DNA from: Epiperipatus broadwayi
Lineage: Eukaryota > Onychophora > Udeonychophora > Euonychophora > Peripatidae
Length of the DNA: 64,000 nucleotides
Reading direction: 5' to 3'
Assembly: GCA_028023455.1 (NCBI GenBank)
Contig: JAQFVV010006451.1
Location: 1,287,501 to 1,351,500, forward strand
This document shows, piece by piece, positions 48,380 to 61,566 of this stretch. The position numbers and the translations under genes were made by a program. Within the stretch, counting starts at the first letter, position 1; the number at the start of each line of letters is the position of its first letter. The notes beneath the pieces are model-generated. The model did not search any database. It worked only from the letters and a program-made list of their open reading frames with translations, and was not told the origin of the DNA.

Positions 48380-50458
48380 TGTAATGGTATATGCCATTAC
48401 ATTAATTTAAAATTAGAATAAAAATGGTTTTAAGTTCATAAATAAAAAAACTAAAAGCTAAAATTAAAGAATTGTTCAATATATATATATATATATTTGC
48501 ACAGATGCAAAACTTTAAAAATTATTTTCTTTTTAAAAAAAAATATTTGAACGTAGTTTTTTATAAAAAAGTAAAAGATCTAAAGATAAATTATTTTTGT
48601 AAATGGAAATATTGTGTTTCTTAATTATCGAAAATCAAGCTAGCCCTTGTGGATCTTATATAAAAAAGTCAGGTGAAATATAGATAAGAGAACAAAAATA
48701 AATTAGATGTCCAATAGAAGCAGCAATAAGGGCTCAGACCATAACGAAAAATTGGAACAGGAAACCATTGTTCAGTGAATCCGGACGATTGGTATAAAAG
48801 GAAAAATATTGAAATTAAGAACAGTTCCAGCTTGATTTTGTGAGAAGAGTGATAAGACACACTTGTCACTCTCTCTCACTTATTTCAAATGAAATGAATG
48901 TAATACCAGGATTGAACCAGCTAAGGCCACCTTCAGATAGACTGGTCTTCAAATAAAGACTTCCTGGGAATTGACAACCAGGAACTGGGAGCTCTTCTAC
49001 TGTAAGATATAAATGGAAAAATTTTACTACAAGTAATTAAGAACTTTAAAAATTTGACAAGCTAAACATATTTTTTTTTAAATGAACTTTAATCTGACTT
49101 TTCAAATCAATTATTAATGTTTAATTTTTATACATTTGAGTTTGCTAAAAATCATTTCCATTTTTTTTATTAATATTTGTTGTATAAATTATTTAAATGC
49201 ATTAAATTTAAGTTGGGTATATACGCTTGCATGGATTCATTAATGTTTAATTGTGTTTTTGTTTCCATATTTGATTAGAATATATAGACATTCGATAAAT
49301 AATGATACCTTATGGTGAGTATCTAAAATGTATTTATTCTGATGTTTTTTAAGTTATTGGTGTCAATGCAGCATCTTATGATGAATGCCATTGGGTTTTT
49401 TGTAAATTTCCCTCTGCAATTCCATCAGTGACTTTATATTTTGATCGTTTATGTTTATTTTGAAATGATTTTGACCATGTAATCTAAGTAGATGATCTAT
49501 ACTCAACATTATAAAACAAACTTTTATAAAATTCATCTGTGTGAAATTGTATAAATGTTAAAATTATGTCGGGTATGAATGGCTATATAGATTTGTAAAG
49601 TTATATTAATTAATTAAGGGATGGTTAATCTTAGGTTATTTGTTTCATAGTTGGATTGGGTCAATGGATTGGATATATCGGTGTAATTAGTAAATGTAGT
49701 ATGAGGTCCTCCATGTGCAGGATCTCCATTATACACCACACACCTCTTTTTGCCTATGGAATGGGACTAGTAAGATGGAAAATGCAATCCCTTCCTATGG
49801 AGTTTTTTTTCATTGTTCTTCTTGCCAGACAGATGTAGCAATCCTGTCTGGATGAGAGTCAATGTCTTCTCTAACCATGCTGTTCAGATGTACATTCCTG
49901 ACAGTATAGTATTTGTGCTGTCGTATTTCATGCTCCATTGAATACATCGATGTATCAGATGGATTGATATCGGTATGACTGCAAACTTTTGGCCTAAGGT
50001 TAAATAAGGGATAGAATATTTATTTTATTTTCAAATGCAATCTATGTAGTTTATTCATACTCGACACTCTTAAAAAAATATTTTTAAATTTATCTGTACG
50101 GATGGTTTGAAATTTAAAATAATAATTTAAATTCAAAAGTTAATATTAAAATCTAAGATAATAAATGTTATTCCTCAAATTTTAAATGATTATATATGTG
50201 CGTTAATAAATGTTGTATGTGCTTTAATTACTGGCAGTGGCTTTTATTTTTTTATATTTAAGATATAAATTAAATAAAGTTATATATTATTATCTCTGTA
50301 TCTCACTGAGCTAGTGGCAAGGGCTGACAGTCTTAATAAGTAAAAGTTGGATCTTTAACAGCACGTATCTGCCTACTCTACAAATTTTCTAGGTTCAAAT
50401 GGCCTAGTGGTACCCTGTATGGCAGACATGGTAAGACTCTAACTCCCAGACCATTATA
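48380..50458 (+). mobile_element. G2 3' LTR (copy B)
   Basis: Collinear with copy A from TGTAATGGTATATGCCATTA to the CCATTATA end. TATAAAAG at 48793-48800 and AATAAA at 48952-48957 are at the same offsets as in copy A. It is followed directly by an AT tract and a Penelope fragment. Confidence 0.85.
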
Positions 50459-50474
50459 ATATATATATATATGT

Positions 50475-51328
50475 GTGTAATTATATAATTGAATGTTTAT
50501 AAATACAGTAATCAGATATATTTAAAAAAATTTATCCACCTAGGAGCACTTTTGACTATCCTCATAATCTTTGATAACAACACTTTGAAAGGCTAACCTT
50601 CTCACAATTCTGTGATCTTAACATTTTCTGCCTGCCTGTTAATTAAGTCATGTTTGTATTTGTATATTACCATAGCTTCTTATATTTTTCTTTTGTTGTT
50701 ATTTTTTTCAATGTTCAATATTTTAACATTAGTGTAATTGAAATTAAAACCATAAATACATAAATTATTATGGTCACGAAAAATGGATGCTGAAACATTA
50801 TTTTCTACTTTGCAATTTTGATTCAATTTCTGAACTCTTTTTAACACCAGCAAGTGCTCATTAATTCTTTTTTCCAATATATATCTCGATTCACCTATAT
50901 ATATACCCACTGCCACACCTACATATCCATTTATAAATGATACAATTTTTATTTATAAATGAGGTTTTATGTTTGGAATTATTTATTAATTTGTTTAATG
51001 TAGGGGGTGTGTAAAATGCAACATCACATAGAACTATAAATCTTCCTTATAAAATTTACTTGATCATTTGAAATATATGGTATTGATATCCATAGTCTTT
51101 TTGTTAGCTGGAAAATCAATATTATTATTAAAAATTTTATTCTTATATCTCATATTAAAATCCCTAATAACATTATATATATATATGATTATAATTGTAA
51201 CCAACATTTAACAATTCATTTGGATATATTTCAATATTTTTGCTTTGGTCCGATGGATATTTGCAAAGACTGTTATTTCTAAATAAGAAAGACTTTAAAC
51301 CTGCCATTTTATGTGACATTGGCACTTG
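50475..51328 (-). pseudogene. 5'-truncated Penelope-like element (copy P1b)
   Basis: Minus-strand remnant of the same family as 54.7-59.4 kb. It begins (element sense) at a segment with SHKMAGLKSF near 51320, loses coding continuity, and recovers the GIY-YIG region in 50680-50916: YIGESRYILEKRINEHL, then VLKRVQKLNQNCKVENN and HNNLCIYGFNFNY. The 3' tail ends at the (AT)n tract joined to LTR copy B. The RT catalytic core is absent. Confidence 0.85.
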
Positions 51329-51383
51329 TAAGCACACATGCACACATATAATGAAATATTAATTATAGCTTTATTCAATATGT

Positions 51384-51492
51384 CAGGGATGTCCAACAAG
51401 TCAATCGTGATCCACTGGGTGATCGCAGAGCCATTTTTGGTCGACTGTGAGGCCAATCTGGCAAGAGCTGTTGGGTAAGAAGTGAAACAGTT
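51384..51492 (+). mobile_element. Left-end fragment of the hAT-type MITE
   Basis: CAGGGATGTCCAACAAGTCA and following text (TGATCCACTGGG, GGCCAATCTGGCAAGAGCTG) match the left end of the MITE at 38665 over about 105 bases, then similarity stops. No right end or target duplication found. Confidence 0.75.
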
Positions 51493-54400
51493 TTTTAATC
51501 AAATAATATGCAATACATAATCATAAGAAAATAGAATCATCTTCATCAGTTTCTTAAAATCTTATAAATTTAAGTATAGATAAAATCGTTTTCCAATTTC
51601 AGTATTATTTAAAATAAACATTATGTGAAGTCTGTATGTATGTAGAATTAAGTTAATTTCATAATTCACATTATAGGAACATTCACATTAATACTTTTGT
51701 GAATTTTTAATTCATTATGAATCTGCAATATATTAATAACAACATTTATTTGATATGTAATTCATTTTAACATCTAACACAATCTTTTAATTAAATTAAT
51801 CAACTATTTTGTCATATGTCATCATCCAACTATTTCTAGTAGGTAAACATTGAACTACTTTTGTTAACTTTTTAAAATATTATACATACTGTGATTATAT
51901 ACAATGACATTTGCAGGCTTTAGTATAATTAAATATAATTACTATTAAAGGGCTGATTCCATATAGCTTTTAAAAATGTTCATTATAACTCCCTATTTAA
52001 TTTATTAGGATAGTATTTGTATGTAATTTTAATTGGAATGAAATCACATCCTATACACATGTGTTGTAATGTTTTAATAAGTGAATTTAAGTGCCAAGGT
52101 AAGACAGCCACTTTTATTTTTTTAAAGTCTCTATCTTGTGCTTTGAATTGAGAGTATCCTTTGTACTCAATAAAACATTGTTGAGATATTAAAACAATAT
52201 TTCAGTACATGTGTGTAGAGTGTAGTTTCCTTTCAATTAAAATGTTTATTATGTAGAATATTTTTATACAGTTGTGAATTTAGAAACTGCTATAAATTTC
52301 TATTACTATTTTTAATAAATCAACTAATTTGCTATACATCATGATATAAATTTCTCTATCAGATAAAAATATAACTTCTGCCATCTACTTCTCAAGATTT
52401 TCTAAACATATGGAAATAGTTTTATTTTTATCTGCTGAGCAATTGGATGATGATGTATTGCAATTTGTTGATTAATTTAATTAAAAATGACACTATAAGT
52501 TAAATATCAATATTAATATTTTAATACTACTTACAATAAATTAGAAAATTTGTAAACGTATTAAACAAATATTTCTATATTTTACCTTGTAAAGATTGTT
52601 TAAGACTATATAAAATTCAAGTTCATTTCCTCTACTTGCTACATTTATAAGATCTTAAGAAATATATGGAAGTGGTCTCCTTTACATTCAAGTAGAGATG
52701 GTTGAATGATAAAATAAAAGGTATTGATTGTTTAACTAAAAGATGAGATTATTAAATATTAAGGGGAAAACAATACAAATAATTTATTACATCTTTATGA
52801 TGAACTTAAAATTGGATAGTATATTACATTGAGTAATACATTATTCTTGCTTGTAGTTAAGCTGTATAGAAACAAGCCTTAAAGAACTTCTAAGTAAAAT
52901 AATGTATGTATGCTAAAATGTATAATATATGTGGTATGATTCTATCTATGATTTTAGTATCCATATGATTATTTAAAACCAAATAACATGGATTTAGAAA
53001 TTCATTATATCACATTTACCATAAATATCAAAAGACTTCTTTTTTTTTTAGAATACAAGAATAGCTTTTATTTTATTATTCTCAAAGTATGTTACTGTGT
53101 TTTTTTATGATTGATAAGTCTTCAATTCATTTAAAATCTTTGCTTATATTATTTTTAAAAGCATTGGTAAATTCATTTACAAAGAATGGCATTTTATGAC
53201 CATCTGATAGTGTTATTACAATTGCATTCCAGTGCTAAACTTATTGAACCTACACAACTATTTAATATTTTTCAGTTTTACCCTTTAGTGCCTAATGTTC
53301 AGATATACAGCATTAAAAAAAATCAGTGTATTGTGTGAGTAGTGCTTGTAAACCTCCGCAACACTATAGTATATGTGTAACATTCTTGGGGTTTTTTTTT
53401 TTTTTTTGATAGAGATTTAACATGAAGTCAAGCTGTTTATATAAAAAAGTTATATTTCTCATTGTGTTTAATAGTGGACTTTTCATTTCAGCTGTAGTGA
53501 CTGCACTTCAGGAAGCAAATGATAGTATCTAATCATTAGATCTCATAGGATCATCAATTATATATTCAAAGATCACTGCAATTAAATTTTTTGAAAATAT
53601 AATAAGTTAATATTTGAGATCCTTCTTGAAATTACATTATTTATAGGCAGGTAGACAATAATCAAAAAGCCATTTGAAGATAATGAAAAATCAAATTTAA
53701 TTTTAAGCTACTGTATTAAAATATACTATAATTAAATATTATATTTTCTTCATAAAAGCATATACGCACTATATTGTTATGTATAAAAAAATCGAGGATT
53801 CAGCAAATATATATATATTAAAGTATTGTGAACAACCAATGACATTTGATTATCATCCATGGGTATTGACACTTTACTGGTAAGATTTAACATTGAATAC
53901 ATTTTATTAATTTAAATTTGAATACGATTATAAACCTTAATAATTTCAGATCCTTAGATCCCTATACCAACTTCTAAAATACATAATATGTGGAAAAAAT
54001 GTAATTTCAACTGATTAAATTAATTTTATATATATTTCCTAATTTGTTTTATATTTATTAAAAGGTAATTTTAAATTATAATTTTTGTTTACCATCAGTT
54101 GTTTTCTTTCTCGTTTCCTTTTTTTTTCTTTTAAAAAATCATAATGAAGTTAAATTATATAATTATTTTGATTAAATAATTCAACTAATTTCACTTGAGT
54201 TAACTGAATTTGACTTAGAAAACAAATTATAATTTAATTAAATGAGAATATACATAAAAATATACGTACAATTTAACTATTTTTAGAATCAATTTTATTT
54301 AATTATGCGTTTAGTATTTACTTTAATTCATTTTCAACAATTAAAGTTAATCGCATTAAAAATGATTTTGAAATATTAACTTTCGCCATTACCGATAATT

Positions 54401-54654
54401 TGGCGATTTTATACGCTGATGTTAGGAATGAAATCACTTAATAAAAATCGATTTGGTTTTATTGCTTAAAAGTTCATAGAATGACCGTGATCTACAAATA
54501 TTGATTTCTAGAGCCAGCTACTATACCATTGTATTAAATTATATACGGCATAAAATTACTCTAAATAAATTGCATCATTTATACAATTTTTATAAATCTA
54601 AATATTCACCAAGCATCATAGCCAAACCTTACTATATAATGAGAAGACGTAATA
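51493..54654. other. AT-rich sequence, nothing recognised
   Basis: 3.2 kb without any coding signature, repeat family or RNA gene that I can identify. Confidence 0.5.
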
Positions 54655-57110
54655 TATATATATATAAGTGAATATTTGTAAATACAGTAACTAAATAATT
54701 AAAAAAATTTATCCACTTAGGAGGCTTTCGATTATCTCAGTAATCTGTGTCAACTAAAGCTTTGAAATGCTAACTTTCCCACAATTCCATGATCTTAACG
54801 TTTGCTGCTAGCCTGTTAATTAAGTCATGTTTATATTTGTATATTAGCATAGCCTCCTTTATTTTTCTTTTATTGTTATTTTTTTCAATTTGCAATATTT
54901 TTACACTGTTAAAATTGAAGTCAAAACCATAAATACATGATTTATTATGGTCATAAAAAACAGATGCTGAAATATTATTATCTGCTATGCAATTTTGTTT
55001 CGCACGTTTCAATAATAGCAAGTGTTCTTTAGTTCTTTTTTCCAACATACATCTAGATTCACCTATGTATTTACTGCCACACCTACATATCCATTTATAA
55101 ATGACACAATTTTTATTTATAAATGAGGTTTTATCTTTGGAGTTATTTATTAATTTATTTAATGTAGGAGGTGTGTAAAATGCAACATCACATATATCTT
55201 TATAAATTTTTTTTATAAACTTTACTTGCTAATTTGAAATATATGGGATTGATATCCATATTTTTTTATTAGCAGGAGAATCAATATTATTATTAAATTT
55301 TTTATTTTTATATTTTGTATTAAAATCTCTAATAACATTATATATGAGATTATAACTATAGCCAACATTCAATAATTCATTTGAATATATTTCAATATTT
55401 TTGCCTTTATCTGATGAATATTTGCAAAGACTATTATTTCTAAGTAAGAAGGACTTCAAACCTGCCATTTTGTGTGACATTGGCACTTTTGATTTATATG
55501 GAATATAATCTCTTTTTACTATTGGTTTAATGGTCATATAGTAATCCAGCATGCCTTGATTCCTAGTTATTTTAAGATCAAGAAACTGAACGCACATTAA
55601 ATCTTCATCTGTTTTTATCCATCTTAAGCCCTTCAAATCAATTAATTCTTCAAACAACTCATTAATTGTATTTGGTTCATGACATACAAAAACATGATCA
55701 ACATATCAATAATATGCAGTAATATTTTGTTGATAATATTCCTTTTTCAAAATATTTTCTTCATATGTAGAAATTATAAAATTGCACATTTGAGCAACAG
55801 TAGGTAATCCCATGGGACATCCATTACACATTTTATAAAAATCCTTGTTAAAAACTGCATAAATATTTTTATCAATAAAATTTAATGTTTCAATTATAAA
55901 CTTTATTATTTTCACGTTAACATTTTTTAAACTTAATGCTTTGGAAATAATTTTGATAGATGCTAATCGATCAATTGATCCATACATTTCACAAACATCT
56001 AGAGTACATATAACGTCATTAACATCGATCTTGACGTTATGGATTTTATTAACAAAATCAAATGAAGAACATATTGTATATTTACCAAAACCAAGAGTTT
56101 CTTGTAGCATTTTCTCAATTAAACAACAAGTTTCATAATAAAATGCCCCTCCAAAATCAATCATTAAACGCAATGGTTCGTTTTCTTTATGCAGTTTTAC
56201 ATTTGAAAAAATATTAGGACATATTGCAGCAGAAGGGTAAATTTTATAATAAGTATTATTATCAATCACTTTATTTTTAGCTTTTTTTAAAATGTTATTT
56301 ATAAATTGAATACGTAAATTTTCTATGTTAACTTTATCAACTTTCATAAAGTTAAGATTCTTCATTTGAGTAATTACTTTATCCTCATAATCATATTTTA
56401 ATAACAACACATCCTAATGCCCTTGTCCTCTTTTATGCAAATTATATTATTATCAGATGTAAATGTTCTAAATTCAGATATTTGTACGTTCCAATCGTAA
56501 TCCATTTTGTAATTAAACTTTTTTTCTTTTACATATTTTACCAAATCATTACAAACTTTTAAATCAGATTTAATTCTGCTTAAGGAATTTTCAACTGAAG
56601 ATTTCAATTCTAGATCACTGACTTCCCACTGACTGCCAACATATTTTGCACCAAAATTTAATATATGTTTTTGTTGAAAATCGAGATCCATATTTGACAA
56701 ATTAACGTAATTATCTTGAGATTGACTTTTAAGGCTCTAGTAATACAAAAAGTTGATTTTTTTATCAAATTCCATACACATTTTTTCATAATATTGATTA
56801 AATAACATTTGACAGTTACTTTTAAAATTAAACCAATCATCTCTGTTATTTAAGTTAATTAAATAATTTAAACTTTTTAAATATTGCCTTTTATCAAATA
56901 TTAAACGTTTGCATGTGGAAATTACACTTCGTAATACAATCACTTTCATATAATAAATCATATTCAAAGTCAACTTACAGAACATATTAACTTTTATATT
57001 ACAGCAATTCAGAAATATTTTAAATCTTTTGCAATTGGATAAAAACTGCAATCTACATTTTAAGTCAATTATTTTGAAAGTTACCTTTCACCATTCTTTA
57101 ACAATGCACA
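54655..57110 (-). pseudogene. Penelope-like element P1, nearly complete copy (RT plus GIY-YIG)
   Basis: The most complete copy of the family, on the minus strand. Element sense: an N-terminal region from 57051 (MQFLSNCKRF...), a TAG near 56723, then NYVNLSNMDLDFQQKH and a long K/E-rich segment. A one-base deletion near 56410 precedes the RT, which holds PSAAICPNIFSNVKLHKENE, CTLDVCEMYGSID and CPMGLPTVAQMCNF. A TGA lies at about 55708, immediately before the catalytic box, which reads YVDH instead of YVDD (GAT to CAT). LKITRNQG follows, a TAG at 55228, then the GIY-YIG region (IYKWICRCGSKYIGESR, EKRTKEHL; 55115-54770 including the C-terminal KNNNKRKIKEAMLIYKYK). The 3' tail ends in an AT tract at 54655. 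The copy is dead by several lesions. Confidence 0.92.
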
Positions 57111-57144
57111 TTTCATTTCTTATATTAAATTCCATTAGTATATA

Positions 57145-57335
57145 TGTAATAATATTATGATTCGATGTCTGTATTTTTAAATCAATATACGTAATTATAT
57201 AACTGAATATTTGTAAATACAGTAACTAAATAATTAAAAAAAATTATCCACTTAGGAGCACTTTCGATTATCCCAGTAATCTGTGTCAACTAAAGCTTTG
57301 AAATGCTAACATTCCCACAATTGTGTGATAATTAC
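57145..57335 (+). repeat. Left inverted repeat of Penelope copy P1 (plus)
   Basis: Reverse complement of 59260-59445. Anchors: AATATTATGATTCGATGTCT and TGTATTTTTAAATCAATATA here, versus ATACAGACATTGAATCATAA at 59413. The inner part (57197-57330) is an inverted copy of the element's own 3' tail, as shown by its match to 54660-54795. The coding region is joined to it directly. Confidence 0.85.
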
Positions 57336-59280
57336 GTTAATTTGTCGAATATGGATCTCGATTTTCAACAAAAACATATATTAAATCTTGGTGCAAAATA
57401 TGTTGGCAGTCAGTGGGAAGACAGTGATCTAGAATTGAAATCTTCAGTTGAAAATTCCTTAAGCAGAATTAAATCCGATTTAAAAGTTTGTAATGATTTG
57501 GTAAAAAAAGTAAAAGAAAAAAAGTTTAATTACAAAATGGATTACGATTGGAACGTACAAATATCTAAATTTAAAAAATTTACATCTGATATAATATAAT
57601 TTGTATAAAAGAGGACAAGGGCCTTAGAATGTGTTTGTTATTAAAATCTGATTACGAGGATAAAGTAATTACTCAAATGAAGAATCTTAACTTTATGAAA
57701 GTTGATAAAGTTAATATAGAAAATTTACGTATTCAATTTATAAATAACATTTTAAAAAAAGCTAAAAATAAAGCGATTGATAATAGTACTTATTATAAAA
57801 TTTACCCTTCTGCTGCAATATGTCCTAAGATTTTTTCAAATGTAAAACTGCATAAAGAAAACGAACCATTGCATTTAATGATTGATTTTGGAGGGGCGTT
57901 TTATTATGAAACTTGTTGTTTAATTGAGAAAATGATACAATAAATTCTTGGTTTTGGTAAATATACAATATGTTCTTCATTTGATTTTGTTAATAAAATC
58001 CATAATGTTAAGATTGATGTTAATGATGTTATATGTACTCTAGATGTTTGTGAAATGTATGGATCAATTGATCGATTGGCATCTATCAAAATTATTTCCA
58101 ATGCATTAAGTTTAAAAAATGTTAACATGAAAATAATAAAGTTTATAATTGAAACATTAAATTTTATTGATAAAAATATTTATGTAGTTTTTAATAAGGA
58201 TTTTTATAAATTGTGTAAGGGATGGACCACGGGATTACCTACTGTTGCTCAAATATGCAATTTTATAATTTCTACATATGAAAAAAATATTTTGAAAAAG
58301 GAATATTATCAACAAAATATTACTGCATATTATCGATATGTTGATGATGTTTTTGTATGTGGTAAACCAAATACAATTAATGAGTTGTTTGAGGAATTAA
58401 ATGATTTGAAGGGCTTAAGATGGATAAAAACAGATGAAGATTTAATGTGTGTTCAGTTTCTTGATCTTAAAATAACTAGGAATCAAGGCATTCTGGATTA
58501 CTGCATGACTATTAAACCAATAGTAAAAAGAGGTTATATTCCATATAAATCAAAAGTGCCAATGTCATACAAAATGGCAGGTTTGAAGTCCTTCTTATTT
58601 AGAAATAATAGATTTTGCAAATATTCATCAGATAAAGGCAAAAATATTGAAATATATTCAAATGAATTATTGAATGTTGGCTATAGTTATATTCTCATAT
58701 ATAATGTTATTAGAGATTTTAATACAAAATATAAAAATAAATATTTTAATAATAATATTGATTCTCCTGCTAATAAAAAAATATAGATATCAATCCCATA
58801 TATTTCAAATTATCAAGTAAAGTTTATAAGGAAAATTTATAAAGATATATGTGATGTTGCATTTTACACAGCTCCTACATTAAACAAATTAATAAAAACT
58901 CCAAAGATAAAACCTCATTTATAAATAAAAATTGTGTCATTTATAAATGGATATGTAGGTGTGGCAGTAAATACCAAGGGGAATCTAGATGTATGTTGGA
59001 ATAAAGAACTAAAGAACACTTGCCATTAGTGAAATGTGTTCAGAAATCGAAACAAAATTGCATAGTAGATAATAATATTTCAGCAACTGTTTTTTACGAC
59101 CATAATAAATCATGTATTTATGGTTTTGACATCAATTTTAACAGTGTAAAAATATTGCAAATTGAAAAAAATAACAATAAAAGAAAAATAAAGGAGACTA
59201 TGCTAATATACAAATATAAACACGACTTAATTAACAGGCAAGCAGCAAACGTTAAGATCACGGGATTGTGGGAAAGTTAG
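57336..59280 (+). pseudogene. Penelope-like element P1, second near-complete copy (RT plus GIY-YIG)
   Basis: Plus-strand copy lacking the N-terminal part kept by the minus copy; it starts at NYVNLSNMDLDFQQKH (about 57335). A one-base deletion near 57590 shifts the frame. The frame then runs EDKGLRMCLLLKSDYED, the KLHK segment, a TAA near 57941 (Glu codon in the other copy), CTLDVCEMYGSID, TTGLPTVAQICNF, and an intact YRYVDDVFVC catalytic box near 58340. LKITRNQG follows. A TAG replaces Trp at 58784, a base is lost near 58905, and a TAA replaces Lys near 59003 inside the GIY-YIG region (KWICRCGSKYQGESRCM; the YIG is YQG). The C-terminal part 59020-59277 ends NVKITGLWES. Lesions differ from those of the minus copy, so they decayed independently. 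Confidence 0.92.
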
Positions 59281-59445
59281 CATTTCAAAGCTTTAGTTGA
59301 CACAGATTACTGGGATAATCAAAAGCACTCCTAAGTGGATAAAATTTTTTAATTATTTAGTTACTCTATTTACAAATATTCAGTTATATAATTACATATA
59401 TTGATTTAAAAATACAGACATTGAATCATAATATTATAACATATA
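59260..59445 (+). repeat. Right inverted repeat / 3' tail of Penelope copy P1 (plus)
   Basis: The normal 3' noncoding tail (ACTCCTAAGTGGATAAAATT, then CAGTTATATAATTACATATA) plus about 45 bp of outer sequence, complementary to 57145-57335. The outer 45 bp are not part of the tail seen in the other copies. Confidence 0.85.
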
Positions 59446-59452
59446 TATATAT

Positions 59453-61482
59453 TGTAACGATTCAGAGAATTCTACTTAATGTAATCTGCACTACAGGGCG
59501 CCATGTAGGCATTTGAATCTAGAAAAATTTATAAGGTAGGCAGATACATAAGTCAAAAAAAATTTTCTTTTATTTTATTTTTTATATATTTTGATATCCG
59601 GTCATTAGCCCATGTCACTAGCTCACGGAGTAGCAGAGAATTAATAATATAATATCTTACCTAATTATATTTCAATATTAAAAAATAAATAAAATAAGCC
59701 ACTGCCAGTAATTAACATACAAAAATTTTATTACGCACATATATATATATATATATAAGATTTAACATTATTATTTTAATATGTTTACTTTAACATTTAA
59801 CATTATTTTTACTTTTATTTTAGAATTTAAATTTACATTTAAATTTTTATGCTATTATAAGTTTGAGGGATTTATAAAAGTTGTTAATAAATGTTGAGTA
59901 TAGATCGGTTACATAGATTACACAGCTAAAACATTTCAAAATAAACAAACGATCAAAATACAAAATCATTGATACCGTCAATTGCATAGGGAATACAAGA
60001 AACCCACTGGTATTCATCGTAAGATACTGCAGTGGCACCAATAACTTAAAAGACATCTGAATAAATACATTTTAGATACTCACCGTAAGATATCAGTATT
60101 TACCGAATGTCTATATATATTTTGACCGAATATGAAAACCAAAAACATAATTAGCCGGTAATGAATTCATGCAAGCGTCTATAAACAACTTAAATTTAAT
60201 GCATTTTTATTTAGTGTCGAGTATGAATAGACTACATAGATTTGCATTTGAAGATAAAACATTCTATCCTCATTTAACCTTAGGCTAAAAGTTCGCAGTC
60301 AACCGGCGTCAATCCATCTGATATATCGATGTATTCAATGTAATACGAATACGGCAACACAAAATAGGTTAAGATAAGACATTGACTCTTGTCAGATAGG
60401 AATTTTACATCTATCTAACGAGAAGAACAATAAAAAAAAACTCCATAGAAACAAACTGTGGTCATTTTGCTGACTTACGGTCGCATTACCTAGGCAAGAG
60501 GAAGTGTGCGGCATATACAAGTGATTCTGCCCATAGCGAATCTTGCATTACATCTACTAACTACATCAATATATCCAATCCATTGACCCAATTCAACAAT
60601 GACACTAATAACCTAAGATTACCCTTCCCTAATATAACTTTACAAATCTATACAGCCATTCACGCCCGACTTAAGTTTATCATTGATATATTTTAATTTA
60701 TCGGAAAACAGAAATCATAATAAAACTTAAAGAACAAAAAAATATATAAATGGAAATGATTTTACAAAGAAATACATCAAATAATATTGTAACTACTTTA
60801 GTCAGATAGGAAATTCTTATATTTATAAATATTGAAAAGTTTAGTATTTAGAGTTCTTTTGTTTAGAAATGTTCATAAATTATTTATATTTAAAGCTGAG
60901 AGTTCAAAAAATTCTTACGATTTCAAAATGTTCCTTTTATCCATTGCTTGCCATTTGGAATCCACATTAAATCCCCCGATGATCCTGTTGTCATCAGTAT
61001 AAAAAAAGTGATGTTTCATGTTTTTTTTTTAAAAAACTGAAGAAATTAAAGAGTGTGTCTTTTCAATCCCTTCTCCTTCAACTCCGCACTAACACATATA
61101 GTCACATCTCCTCCTTCTAATTAATTAAAACCAAATCACTTTTTATTTCCAAATTTTTTTTTTATACATAACTTTAGGATCCAATGGACATTACGTCATC
61201 ATTGATGATGATCCTTCCATTGAGGTCCGATTTCCCTGATGGATTTCTTTCATTGGCCATTCTGTTCCTATTGTTTTCCTATCTGACCATTGCTTATACA
61301 TTTTAGATGCCCAATGCTAGTTTACTAATTAAAATAATCATTTCCATTTTACAAAAGATTTATTAATCTGTTTTCAAATTTAAACATATATTTTTATTTC
61401 TAAATCTTTTCTGAAAATTTAGTTTTAAAATGCTTTTTCTTTAGTAAAGTTTTATTTTAATAATTATTTATCTGTGCCCGTT

Positions 61483-61485
<3 letters not shown>
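59453..61485 (-). mobile_element. G2 solo LTR (copy E), complete
   Basis: A 2033-bp minus-strand LTR. The ends on its own strand are TGTAACGGGC and CGTTACA, giving the standard TG...CA form and the inverted TGTAACG/CGTTACA. The 3' block (complement of CTACAGGGCGCCATGTAGGC and CACTAGCTCACGGAGTAGC) and the middle blocks match copies A-D. Both sides are AT tracts, so a target duplication cannot be resolved. No LTR partner or internal region is attached, as expected after LTR-LTR recombination. The open frame at 59847-60056 is chance. Confidence 0.85.
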
Positions 61486-61524
<39 letters not shown>

Positions 61525-61566
61525 ACACAAACATAACATAACAATATATATATATATATATATATA
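61486..61566. repeat. (AT)n tracts with inverted flanks
   Basis: Two AT runs separated by TGTACACAAACATAACATAACA. AACATAACA-type text left of the second run is complementary to CTGTTATGTTT right of it. Confidence 0.9.

Larger units (their letters stand above)
45664..50458 (+). mobile_element. G2 LTR element with ~0.5 kb internal remnant
   Basis: LTR A and LTR B in direct orientation enclose about 520 bp (47863-48379) that starts with a primer binding site and has no coding region. AT repeats lie on both outer sides. Either a deletion derivative or a non-autonomous element that never carried genes. Copies C, D and E elsewhere in the window are LTR-only remains of the same family. Confidence 0.75.

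Noticed and set aside
45664-50458. G2 copies as a TIR DNA transposon (TTGTAACG ends in AT tracts)
   Set aside because: TG...CA ends, TATA box, AATAAA and a tRNA-Lys primer site after the first copy fit LTRs much better.
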